NCBI GenBank assembly: GCA_002414505.1
Contig: DHZF01000139.1
Coordinates: forward strand, 1 to 43,978
DNA from: Hyphomonas sp. UBA5111
GTDB lineage: Bacteria > Pseudomonadota > Alphaproteobacteria > Caulobacterales > Hyphomonadaceae
Length of the DNA stretch: 43,978 bases
Direction of reading: 5' to 3'
Below, one piece after another: positions 10,479 to 18,541 of this stretch. Position 1 is the stretch's first letter. Every line of letters starts with the position of its first letter. Position numbers and translations under genes: made by a program. A model generated the notes under the pieces. That model saw only the letters and a list, made by a program, of their open reading frames with translations, was not told where the DNA came from and did no database searches.

Positions 10479-11609
10479 CTATTCCGGGGGCATCTCGTCA
10501 GCGCCGGGGCCAATCACCCCTTCGCGCTTCAAGGCTCTCAGGGCTGCGCTGGCGAACCAGGTCTCGCCGGGGTCAGCGGGAGAGGGGCGGCTGTGTTTCA
10601 TCTCGAACCCGAAGGGCAGGCTCATCGTGGAGGGCGGGCCTTCCGGGACGATCTCATGATCTGCGAACAGGGAGCTCTGCTTCGGTTCGGGTGCCATAGC
10701 GGACAGGGCGAACCCAAATGCAACAAGAGCGCCCGCCCAGACATTCGATTTGAACACGGCGAGCGCCGCTTGCTCACGGCTGGATTTCAGCCGGACTGAC
10801 TGCCAGATGCCATGTACTAGGAACAGCAGCGCCGTCAGGGCTCCGATGCGACCGGCATCATTCATCGCGGCGGCGAGCGCAATCAGGGCTGCAGCACCAA
10901 GATGGAAACAGAAGCTGATCAGGACCGCACGTTTGCCAAACAGGCGCGCAGTTGACCGAACCCCGATTAGCGCGTCGTCCTCGCGGTCCTGCAGCGCATA
11001 GATCGTGTCATAGGCAATCGTCCACAGGATCAGGCCAGCATAGAGGATGATGACCGGAATGCTGATTGTGGATGCGACCGCCGCGCCAACCAGCACGCCC
11101 CAATTGAAGGTGAGCCCCAGCCAGGCCTGCGGCCACCATGTCACGCGCTTCATGAAGGGATAGGCGCCGACTAGGGGCACTGACAACAGCGCCACCAGCT
11201 TTGCGTCCAGCGGAAGAACGAGCCAGACGACAAGGCCCACAAGCAATTGCGCGCCAAGGAAGATGTAGGCTTGTTTCAGCGTCACGGCGCCGGAGGGCAG
11301 TGGCCGGAGCGCCGTGCGGCTGACGCTGGCATCAAAGTCCCGGTCGGTGATGTCGTTCCACGTACACCCGGCGCCGCGCATGGCGACGGCGCCAAGCAGG
11401 AACAGGACTGCCCAGACGAGGTCGAAGACATAGACGCCCGTAACCAGGCGCTGGAAAGCGAGCCCGATCAGGCAGGGCAAATAGAGCAGCCAGATGCCCA
11501 CAGGCCGGTCCCAACGTGCCAGCATGGCATAGGGCTGCCAGCCTTCTGGCAGGCTTGCCAGCCAGCCGGGCAGGGCGCTGTCCGCCGGAATCGTGCGTGT
11601 ATCGTCCAT
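10479..11609 (-). CDS. ubiA: 4-hydroxybenzoate polyprenyltransferase with an unusual C-terminal tail
   Basis: Integral-membrane prenyltransferase that attaches the polyprenyl chain to 4-hydroxybenzoate in ubiquinone synthesis. Seen: a series of hydrophobic segments from about residue 35 to 304, with the two Asp-rich motifs NDITDRDFD (85-93) and DTIYALQDREDD (201-212) that bind Mg-diphosphate. The spacing YDxIYAxxDxxDD is characteristic of UbiA rather than the heme or chlorophyll enzymes. At 376 residues it is longer than the usual 290-310: residues 305-376 form a hydrophilic tail rich in Pro, Glu and Ser that is not part of the family core. Ubiquinone supports the aa3 respiratory chain encoded further right. 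Confidence 0.93.
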   Translation of the reverse strand: MDDTRTIPADSALPGWLASLPEGWQPYAMLARWDRPVGIWLLYLPCLIGLAFQRLVTGVYVFDLVWAVLFLLGAVAMRGAGCTWNDITDRDFDASVSRTALRPLPSGAVTLKQAYIFLGAQLLVGLVVWLVLPLDAKLVALLSVPLVGAYPFMKRVTWWPQAWLGLTFNWGVLVGAAVASTISIPVIILYAGLILWTIAYDTIYALQDREDDALIGVRSTARLFGKRAVLISFCFHLGAAALIALAAAMNDAGRIGALTALLFLVHGIWQSVRLKSSREQAALAVFKSNVWAGALVAFGFALSAMAPEPKQSSLFADHEIVPEGPPSTMSLPFGFEMKHSRPSPADPGETWFASAALRALKREGVIGPGADEMPPE

Positions 11610-11667
11610 CGCAGCGGCTTATACCGAAATTCTGTGTTTCCAACAGCCGCAGACAAGCATGGGGCGA

Positions 11668-11696
11668 ATTGCGCCGGAGAAGCTCTCCGACGCAAT
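11668..11696 (-). other. Hairpin between the aldehyde dehydrogenase gene and ubiA
   Basis: Inverted repeat ATTGCG (11668-11673) / CGCAAT (11691-11696) continuing inward with CGGAG/CTCCG through one wobble pair, loop of about 3-5 bases. It lies just after the dehydrogenase stop. The minus-strand 3' flank has no T-run, so it is a weak terminator candidate or an mRNA 3'-end stabiliser. Confidence 0.45.
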
Positions 11697-11701
11697 TTGG
11701 C

Positions 11702-13075
11702 CTAGGCGATCACCACAGTCTTGCGGTTCACGAAGGCCTTGATGCCGTCTGCGGCGAGTTCGCGGCCATATCCGGACTGCTTGATTCCCCCGAACGGCAG
11801 GCGTGGATCGGAAGCGACCATGGCGTTCACGAATGTTGCGCCCGCTTCCAATTCGTTCACAGCCTGTTTCATTTCAGCTTGATCTTGGGTGAAGATGACG
11901 GAGCCGAGACCGAAAATATTATTGTTCGCCCGGCGGATCGCCTCATCAAGGTCATCGACCTTCCAGAGATTGGCGACCGGCCCGAACATTTCCTCGTCCG
12001 CCGACGGGCTGCCTTCAGGAGCATTGCTCAAGATGCATGGGTCGAACCAGCTACCGCTCTCCGGCAGGGTATTGCCCGCCTTGAAAATGCTGGCACCAGC
12101 CTGAACGGATGTCTCGACCTGCTCGATCAGTTCATCCCGGATTGAGGCTGTGGCCAGCGGGCCAATATCGGTGCCCTCGTCCTTGGGATCTCCCACTTTC
12201 AACCGCTTGAACCGATCTTCGAAGCCCTGCTTGAAGGCCTCATAGACATCGGCATGGACAAAGAAGCGCTTCGCGGCGATGCAGGACTGGCCATTGTTCT
12301 GGGTGCGGGCTTTGAGTGCGGTGTCGAGCGCCTTTTCGAGGTCGGCGGATGGCATGACAATGAAGGCGTCGGATCCGCCAAGCTCCAGCAGGGAGGGCTT
12401 GATGCCCTTGCCGGCCGTGGCCGCAACCGCGCCGCCTGCCGGACCTGACCCCGTCAGCGACACGCCTTTGACGCGATCATTCTCGATCACAGCTTCGACG
12501 TGTTTCGAGCCGATCAGCAAGGTCTGGAAAGCGCCTTTCGGAAAACCGGCTTCGACAAAGACTTCCTCAATATTGAGTGCGGAGCGGAAAACGTTTGAGG
12601 CATGCTTCAGCAGGCCGGTATTGCCCGCCATCAGGATGGGCGCCGCAAAGCGGAAAACCTGCCAGAAGGGGAAGTTCCACGGCATCACGGCGAGGATGAC
12701 ACCGAGCGGGAGATGGCGGACATAGGCTTTTGTGCCGCTGCTCTCCATCGGCTCGTCGGCGAGATAGGTGGCGGCGTGCTCGGCATAGTGCCGGCACACC
12801 CAGGCGCACTTGTTCACTTCCGCCTTGGCCTGGCCGAGGGGCTTGCCCATTTCGGCGGTCATATCGGCGGCGTAGCGGTCGGCATTTTGCTCTAGGACAT
12901 CCGCAGCCTTCATCATCAACGCCGCGCGATGTTCGAAACTTGTCTTGCGCCATTCGGCAAAACACGAATCCGCCGTGTCTATGGCCGCGACCAACTGCGC
13001 TGGCGTGTGGGGTGTAAATTCCTCGATGACTGTGCCATTCGCCGGATTTACGGATTTGATAGTCTGGTCCGCCAT
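11702..13075 (-). CDS. NAD(P)-dependent aldehyde dehydrogenase, succinate-semialdehyde dehydrogenase type
   Basis: 457-residue aldehyde dehydrogenase, closest in length and motifs to the Sad/YneI-type succinate-semialdehyde dehydrogenases (about 460 residues). Seen: MPWNFPFWQVFRF near 131-143 (cofactor-site region), SLTGSGPAGG near 206-215, the general base in LLELGGSDAFIV (Glu231) and the nucleophile in NNGQSCIAAKRF (Cys265). The ATG at 13075 has GAGGTGATC directly upstream; upstream in-frame starts have none and would cross into rsmE. The gene is divergent from rsmE across 47 bases. It may share a transcript with ubiA, although a hairpin separates them. Substrate assignment rests on family resemblance only. 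Confidence 0.9.
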   Translation of the reverse strand: MADQTIKSVNPANGTVIEEFTPHTPAQLVAAIDTADSCFAEWRKTSFEHRAALMMKAADVLEQNADRYAADMTAEMGKPLGQAKAEVNKCAWVCRHYAEHAATYLADEPMESSGTKAYVRHLPLGVILAVMPWNFPFWQVFRFAAPILMAGNTGLLKHASNVFRSALNIEEVFVEAGFPKGAFQTLLIGSKHVEAVIENDRVKGVSLTGSGPAGGAVAATAGKGIKPSLLELGGSDAFIVMPSADLEKALDTALKARTQNNGQSCIAAKRFFVHADVYEAFKQGFEDRFKRLKVGDPKDEGTDIGPLATASIRDELIEQVETSVQAGASIFKAGNTLPESGSWFDPCILSNAPEGSPSADEEMFGPVANLWKVDDLDEAIRRANNNIFGLGSVIFTQDQAEMKQAVNELEAGATFVNAMVASDPRLPFGGIKQSGYGRELAADGIKAFVNRKTVVIA

Positions 13076-13122
13076 GATCACCTCGTGCTGGGGTTCCTGC
13101 TGTTGAAAGGTATGTTGGTCGA

Positions 13123-13893
13123 ATGAGTGCAATACCAAGGCTATTCGTGTCAGCCATTCTTGAGTCGTCTGTACCAGTCCGGCTGGAAGACGATGCATCA
13201 AAATATCTGATGCGCGTGATGCGCCTTTCGCAAGGCGACCAATTACGCGTGTTCAATGGCCGTGACGGGGAATGGCTGTGCGAACTGGCTGCGCCGGAAG
13301 GCAAGGTCGCTATTATCGTGCCAGTTGAGCAGATGCGCGAGCAGGTCGCCGCAGACGGGCCGCACCTCACATTATTGTTCGCGCCGGTGAAGAAGGCCGA
13401 GACAGACTTCATTGTGGAGAAGGCGACCGAGCTGGGGGTGCAGGCCATCAAGCCCGTCGCAACACAATTCACGCAGACGCGAACGGTCCGGCTGGACCGC
13501 TTCAACAAGATCGCGCTTGAAGCTGCCGAACAGACGGAGCGCCTGGACCTGCCGGAGATTTTCAATCTGGTCGCCCTGGATGACGCGCTCGTCGGTCTGC
13601 GCGAGGGCGCGGCTCTGATCTTCTGTGACGAAGCCGGTGAAGACGAATCCAAGCCTTGGGGCGGGTCAGTGGGGCGGGCCAGCGCGGCCCTCTCCGTGAT
13701 GGAGGCCCTGAAAGGCCGCGATGCAGCCATCCTGATCGGGCCGGAAGGCGGGTTCAGCCCGGACGAACGCCAGTTCCTGCGGTCACGCGCGGATACATTT
13801 CCGATCAGCCTGGGGCCGAGAATTCTGCGGGCGGAAACCGCGGCCGTGTCGGCGTTGACGCTCTGGCAGGCGGTCTGCGGGGACTGGACCTAG
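13123..13893 (+). CDS. rsmE: 16S rRNA (uracil(1498)-N(3))-methyltransferase
   Basis: 256-residue SPOUT-class methyltransferase that methylates N3 of U1498 in 16S rRNA using S-adenosylmethionine. Seen: an N-terminal PUA-like domain (residues 1-75), ATELGVQAIKPV, EAAEQTERLDLPEI, and the SAM-binding knot motifs IGPEGGFSPDE and LGPRILRAETA near the C-terminus, all typical of RsmE. The final stop (TAG 13891-13893) overlaps the stop of the convergent gene, so no terminator separates the two. Confidence 0.95.
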   Translation: MSAIPRLFVSAILESSVPVRLEDDASKYLMRVMRLSQGDQLRVFNGRDGEWLCELAAPEGKVAIIVPVEQMREQVAADGPHLTLLFAPVKKAETDFIVEKATELGVQAIKPVATQFTQTRTVRLDRFNKIALEAAEQTERLDLPEIFNLVALDDALVGLREGAALIFCDEAGEDESKPWGGSVGRASAALSVMEALKGRDAAILIGPEGGFSPDERQFLRSRADTFPISLGPRILRAETAAVSALTLWQAVCGDWT

Positions 13894-14522
13894 AAGGGCC
13901 AGCGCTTCATCGGTGTTGGCACCGCGCTTTCCCAGCGGCGCTGCCATTCCATTGTCACGCCGATACGGTGCTCCAGCTTCCCGTCCCATTGCACTTTCAG
14001 GCCAACCGATTTCAGCGTGTCGAAGATCTCCTGTCCGATCTGAAGGAAGATCGCATCGGCGGTATTATTCGACGCGCCATAGCTGAGATAGAGATTGCCG
14101 GACTCGATTGCGCTTTCGGTATCCTGCTGGTGGAAGAAGACATAGCCGCGGGCTTTGCGTCCGAAGAATTCGAAATCCTCGATCTCGACGCTGATCTCGG
14201 CGGCGCCACAGGTTCCGCAACAGGTGAAATTCTGCCGGGCAACGATATCGCGGTCTTCCAGCATGTCGAAAGCGAGTTCCAGCCGGTCGAAATCCGTAAG
14301 GATCGGCCATGCGGTCTGTTCATCGCGCAGGGTCTCGATTTCCTGGATCAGCGCAGACCGGATTTCCGACTGACGGTCCCGTTCGGAGATCGGGGATTCG
14401 AATTCCTCTGTCAGGTCCAGAAGGATTTCCTCGATTTCCTCGACCGGCTCATATCCGCCGCGCACGTGAAGGCGCGCCCAGACTTTGAGGTCATCGCGTT
14501 CTTGTGTGGTAAATCGCGTCAT
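13890..14522 (-). CDS. Conserved protein of unknown function (DUF6891-like) with a CCxxC cluster
   Basis: About 210-residue soluble acidic protein of unknown function. From memory it resembles the DUF6891 family, but this needs a profile search. Visible features: an acidic helical N-terminal half (EEIEEILLDLTEE), then NFTCCGTCGAAEI with Cys101, Cys102 and Cys105 that could bind a metal or undergo redox, and a beta-rich C-terminal half (GYVFFHQQDTE, GNLYLSYG). No signal peptide or membrane segment. I chose the ATG at 14522 because CAGGTGAGACTG lies just upstream; the ATG at 14540 has no ribosome site. It converges on rsmE with a 4-base stop overlap. Confidence 0.8.
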   Translation of the reverse strand: MTRFTTQERDDLKVWARLHVRGGYEPVEEIEEILLDLTEEFESPISERDRQSEIRSALIQEIETLRDEQTAWPILTDFDRLELAFDMLEDRDIVARQNFTCCGTCGAAEISVEIEDFEFFGRKARGYVFFHQQDTESAIESGNLYLSYGASNNTADAIFLQIGQEIFDTLKSVGLKVQWDGKLEHRIGVTMEWQRRWESAVPTPMKRWPF

Positions 14523-14630
14523 CAGTCTCACCTGCGGCATTAAACGAACTTGTGAGAATAACCCGGTTGGCGCTCGAGCGAAACATCCCTATGTGCACAC
14601 ACAGCAAGAGATTGAGGGGAGGCCCCGATT

Positions 14631-16010
14631 GTGACCACGCCGACGTCGGATATCGACGAAAACTCCCATCGTATCTCGGATAAATCCGAGTTGGTTGAGT
14701 ATTTTGAAGCTGGCAACAAGCCGAGATCGGATTGGCGCATCGGCACCGAGCACGAAAAGTTCGGTTTCATCCGTGATGGATTGCGTCCGCTGCCTTATGA
14801 GGGAGAGGCCTCTGTCCTGGCGATTCTGGAAGGCTTGCGGGACCGGTTCGGCTGGCAGCCCATCATCGAAGCCGAGAAGCTGATCGGCCTCAAGAAAGAT
14901 GGCGCGAGCATTTCGCTGGAGCCCGGCGGACAGTTCGAACTGTCCGGCGCCCCGCTCCAGACCATGCACGAGACCTGCAATGAAGTGGGCTCGCATTTGC
15001 GGGAAGTGCGGGAGATCGCCGACCCGTTGGGCGTGGCCTTCATGGGCCTCGGCGCCAGCCCGGTCTGGAGCCTTGCGGAAACGCCGGTCATGCCGAAGGG
15101 CCGGTATCGCATCATGATGGAATATATGGACAAGGTCGGCCGCCTCGGCCGGCAGATGATGTTCCGTACATGTACGGTTCAGGCCAATCTCGACTTTGCC
15201 TCCGAGGCCGACATGGTGAAGAAGTTCCGCGTCTCGCTGGCCCTGCAGCCGCTCGGCACGGCGCTGTTTGCGAACTCGCCCTTCATGGAAGGTCGCCCGA
15301 ATGGCTTCCTGTCCTACCGGTCGCAGATCTGGACAGACACGGACCCGGACCGCACGGGCATGCTGCCCTTCGTGTTCGAGGACGGGTTCGGCTTTGAGCG
15401 ATATGTCGACTATGCGCTGGATGTGCCAATGTATTTCGTGCGGCGCGGCGGCAAATATCTCGACGCCAGTGGCCTTTCCTTCCGGGACTTCATGCACGGC
15501 AAGCTGTCGATCCTGCCGGGTGAGAAACCGGCGATGGATGATTTCGCCGATCACCTTTCGACGATCTTTCCGGAAGTCCGCCTCAAGCAATTCCTCGAAA
15601 TGCGTGGCTCTGATGGCGGCCCGTGGAGCCATCTGTGTGCCTTCTCGGCCTTCTGGACAGGTCTGCTTTATTGCTCAGACAGTCTCGATGCGTGTTGGGA
15701 CCTCGTGAAATCCTGGTCGGATGCAGAGCGCGAATCCATGCGTCAGGGCGTACGGACCCTCGGCCTGCGTACGCCTGTGCCCGGTGGGCGGACCATGCAG
15801 GACCTGGCCCTGCAGGTTCTGGAGATTTCCCGCGCCGGTCTTAAGCGCCGCGCCAACCTCTCGGTCGCTGGGGATGATGAGACGGGCTATCTCACGGAAC
15901 TCGACGAAATCGCACGGACAGGCGTGACCCCGGCAGAGCGCTTGCTGGAGAAATATCACGGCGAGTGGCAGCGCGATTTGAGCCGCATTTTCGTCGATCA
16001 AGCCTATTGA
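14631..16010 (+). CDS. gshA: Glutamate-cysteine ligase (gamma-glutamylcysteine synthetase)
   Basis: 459-residue ATP-dependent ligase joining glutamate and cysteine, the first committed step of glutathione synthesis. It belongs to the alphaproteobacterial/plant-type GCS2 family: seen are RIGTEHEKFGF (37-46), SLEPGGQFELSGAP (95-108), GLGASPVW, RTCTVQANLDF and the later GYLTELDEIA. The start is GTG 14631, with GAGGGGAGG ending 8 bases upstream. Glutathione made here could serve the Prx5-like peroxiredoxin and FrnE-like protein encoded in this window (inference). No gshB is present here. Confidence 0.95.
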   Translation: MTTPTSDIDENSHRISDKSELVEYFEAGNKPRSDWRIGTEHEKFGFIRDGLRPLPYEGEASVLAILEGLRDRFGWQPIIEAEKLIGLKKDGASISLEPGGQFELSGAPLQTMHETCNEVGSHLREVREIADPLGVAFMGLGASPVWSLAETPVMPKGRYRIMMEYMDKVGRLGRQMMFRTCTVQANLDFASEADMVKKFRVSLALQPLGTALFANSPFMEGRPNGFLSYRSQIWTDTDPDRTGMLPFVFEDGFGFERYVDYALDVPMYFVRRGGKYLDASGLSFRDFMHGKLSILPGEKPAMDDFADHLSTIFPEVRLKQFLEMRGSDGGPWSHLCAFSAFWTGLLYCSDSLDACWDLVKSWSDAERESMRQGVRTLGLRTPVPGGRTMQDLALQVLEISRAGLKRRANLSVAGDDETGYLTELDEIARTGVTPAERLLEKYHGEWQRDLSRIFVDQAY

Positions 16011-16120
16011 GGGTACAAATACCCTCATCGCCGCTCCTGATTTGGCACAAGCTGCCTTGAGACCCTGACGTTTGCGTGGTCAAAGTACCGGTTCGTATAA
16101 GTTTCCGGGGAGTTGAACGC

Positions 16121-17917
16121 GTGACCGACATCACTGCGACGAGTGAAGCGGGCAAACCCCGCGATACCTCATTTTTTGGCCATCCAAAGGGATTGGCAAT
16201 CCTGTTCCTGACTGAGATGTGGGAGCGCTTTTCCTATTACGGGATGCGCGGCCTGCTGGTCCTGTACCTCACTCAGCATTTCCTGTTCTCTGATGAAAAG
16301 TCGTCGATCATGTACGGTGCCTATACGGCGCTCGTCTATGTCATGACGATTATCGGCGGGACACTGGCCGACCGTTATCTGGGCCAGCGCAAAGCCGTGA
16401 CCTTCGGGGCGATCCTGCTCTGTCTCGGTCATTTCGGCATGGCCTTCGAGGGCAGTGGCTCAAAGGAATATGTTGTCACCGGCGGCTCTGAGATCGAGAT
16501 CCAGCATGAAGGGCGCGGTGACAATCGCCAACTCTTCGTCGATGTGGATGGGGAAACCCGCCGGATCGTCTTCGAGCAGGGCAGTGGGGATCTCCAGATC
16601 CTGGAAAGCGCGGACGATGCCAAAGAGCCGACTGCGGCCGTCTATCAGCAGATCGCAAAAGACGCCTACACGACGCGGATTGAGCAGCAGGAACTCTATA
16701 CAAACATCCTGTTTCTCTCGCTGGCTTTCATCATCGCAGGCGTTGGCTATTTGAAGGCCAACATCTCCACGATTGTGGGCGCGATCTATGAGTTTGACGA
16801 TCCGCGGCGTGATTCCGGGTTCAGCCTCTTCTATATGGGCATCAATCTCGGCTCGCTGCTCTCCTCTCTGAGCTGCGGCATCATCGGCATCCTCTGGGGC
16901 TGGAAATACGGCTTCGGACTTGCCGGTATCGGTATGCTGGCCGGTCTGCTCGTCTTCCTCTGGGGCCAGAAATACCTGGATGGAAAAGCTGAGCCACCGA
17001 ACCCGGAAGCGCTGAAGAAATCCTTCCTCGGCCCGATCAATGTCGAGATGGCCTGCTATCTTGCCGGCGCCCTCGTGATCGCGGTGGCCATGCTGCTCGT
17101 CATGAATGCTGAAGTGATTCCTGACTGGTTTGTCGGCTCGCTCGGCATCGCCATCTTCATTGGCCTCGTGGGGTATTCCTTCGTGCAGCTTCAGGGGACC
17201 GAGCGGAAACGCATGTTTGCGGCGATCTACTTCGTGCTGGCGCAGATTCCATTCTGGGCCCTGTTCGAGCAGGCCGGTTCATCCCTGACCCTGTTCACAG
17301 ACCGGCTGGTCGACAAGGAAATCTTCGGGATGAACGTGCCGACGCCGGTGTTCCAGTTCCTGAACGCGGGCTATATCGTCATCTTCGCTCCGATTTTTGC
17401 GTGGATGTGGATCGCGTTGGCGAAACGGAAAATGGAGCCCTCGACGCCGGTGAAATTTGCGATCGGCGTGTTCCTTGCTGGCCTTGGCTTCCTCTCTCTC
17501 GTGGGCGGCATCGGCATGTCCGGCGCGGGGATGACCGCCGTCGGCTTCATCTTCCTGATCTATTGGGTTCACACGATGGGCGAGTTGATGGTGTCACCTG
17601 TCGGCCTGTCCGCTGTAACCAAGCTGGCCCCGGCGCGCGTGGTGGGCATGACGATGGGGGCATGGTTCCTCTATTCCGGACTGTCCAACTATCTCGCGGG
17701 CGTGATTGCCCGCACGACTGGCGCCGAGACCATTGGTGGCCAAATCACGGACGTTGCGGCGGCGAAGGCCACCTATGTCAGCGTCTATGCGAATGTCGGC
17801 TATGTCGCGATGGGGATTGGCGTCTTCATGCTGATCATCTCGCCGATCATCAAAAGCTGGATGAAGGGTAGCGAGCTGCCGGCGGAATCTTCCATGGTTT
17901 CGGACGAGATGTTCTAG
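16121..17917 (+). CDS. POT/PTR2-family proton-coupled oligopeptide transporter with a periplasmic insert
   Basis: 598-residue MFS transporter of the POT family, importing di- and tripeptides with protons. Seen: TEMWERFSYYGMRG (residues 31-44), which carries the conserved ExxERFxYY motif; TLADRYLGQRK between helices 2 and 3; and GYLKANISTIVG (209-220), equivalent to the PTR2 FKPNIS signature. About 80 mostly polar, beta-prone residues (roughly 110-190) separate helix 3 from helix 4 where canonical transporters have a short periplasmic turn. The start is GTG 16121, with GGGGAG ending 8 bases upstream; the in-frame GTG at 16076 lacks a site. It stands alone, followed by a terminator. Peptides released by secreted peptidases would be plausible substrates. 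Confidence 0.93.
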   Translation: MTDITATSEAGKPRDTSFFGHPKGLAILFLTEMWERFSYYGMRGLLVLYLTQHFLFSDEKSSIMYGAYTALVYVMTIIGGTLADRYLGQRKAVTFGAILLCLGHFGMAFEGSGSKEYVVTGGSEIEIQHEGRGDNRQLFVDVDGETRRIVFEQGSGDLQILESADDAKEPTAAVYQQIAKDAYTTRIEQQELYTNILFLSLAFIIAGVGYLKANISTIVGAIYEFDDPRRDSGFSLFYMGINLGSLLSSLSCGIIGILWGWKYGFGLAGIGMLAGLLVFLWGQKYLDGKAEPPNPEALKKSFLGPINVEMACYLAGALVIAVAMLLVMNAEVIPDWFVGSLGIAIFIGLVGYSFVQLQGTERKRMFAAIYFVLAQIPFWALFEQAGSSLTLFTDRLVDKEIFGMNVPTPVFQFLNAGYIVIFAPIFAWMWIALAKRKMEPSTPVKFAIGVFLAGLGFLSLVGGIGMSGAGMTAVGFIFLIYWVHTMGELMVSPVGLSAVTKLAPARVVGMTMGAWFLYSGLSNYLAGVIARTTGAETIGGQITDVAAAKATYVSVYANVGYVAMGIGVFMLIISPIIKSWMKGSELPAESSMVSDEMF

Positions 17918-17940
17918 CCATTATTCCGTAAGCAAACAGA

Positions 17941-17972
17941 AAGGGCGGCTTCCATGGGGAGCCGCCCTTTTT
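17941..17972 (+). terminator. Intrinsic terminator after the POT transporter gene
   Basis: Stem AAGGGCGGCT (17941-17950) with AGCCGCCCTT (17960-17969), nine-base loop, then TTT to 17972. It lies between two convergent genes and may also slow transcription of the rhodanese gene coming the other way. Confidence 0.88.
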
Positions 17973-17991
17973 CGTGGTCCTGTTTTACGGA

Positions 17992-18432
17992 TCAGCGATC
18001 CGGCGGCAGGAACTGGTCCGTCGGCAGACCGCGCTTGATCCAGCCGTCACCAATCCCTTCCAACCCGGCCATGCCTTCGACAATCTCGTAGATATCTGCA
18101 AAGCCGGCCGCTTCGAGTTGCGCCGCCGCCAGGGTAGAGCGGTTGCCCGCACGGCAGATGACGGCGACAGGGTAGTCGAGATCTCCCAGAACCGCGCCGC
18201 GCGCCTGAGCCAGGAAATCCACGTCTTTCACATTGGCGCCCACGCTGTCGCGCGGCATGCCGGTCATCGCCCATTCGGACGGTGTGCGCACGTCGAGAAG
18301 GATAAGTTCTCCGCGCTGGACCAGTGTGTGGGCAGCATCTGCGGACAGGGTTTGCACATCGGCGGAGGCGGGCAGGGCAAGCGCGAAAACTGCCGACGCT
18401 GCGGACAGGATAAATGAAACCGGACGGGCCAT
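17992..18432 (-). CDS. Exported rhodanese-like domain protein
   Basis: 146-residue single-domain rhodanese with a signal peptide (MARPVSFILSAASAVFALAL, cleavage near PASA), so probably periplasmic. Seen: LILLDVRTPSEWAMTG and the active-site loop CRAGNRS (93-99) with Cys93, which would carry a persulfide. Rhodaneses move sulfane sulfur to acceptors such as cyanide or thiols; the acceptor here is unknown. It lies downstream of tldD on the same strand with a 109-bp gap, so it may have its own promoter. Confidence 0.9.
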   Translation of the reverse strand: MARPVSFILSAASAVFALALPASADVQTLSADAAHTLVQRGELILLDVRTPSEWAMTGMPRDSVGANVKDVDFLAQARGAVLGDLDYPVAVICRAGNRSTLAAAQLEAAGFADIYEIVEGMAGLEGIGDGWIKRGLPTDQFLPPDR

Positions 18433-18541
18433 AGGAAACTCAATTCTAACTTCACCGCATTGAGCCGAGACTCAATTATGGCGGCAAAGTGTCAAAGGGC
18501 GCGGCTGGCCGCAAGTCCGATTAACCAAGATGACGGCAAAT

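Noticed and set aside
14589..15632. 347-codon minus-strand open frame over gshA
   Set aside because: gshA has GTG with a good ribosome site and all family motifs; the reverse reading is low-complexity.
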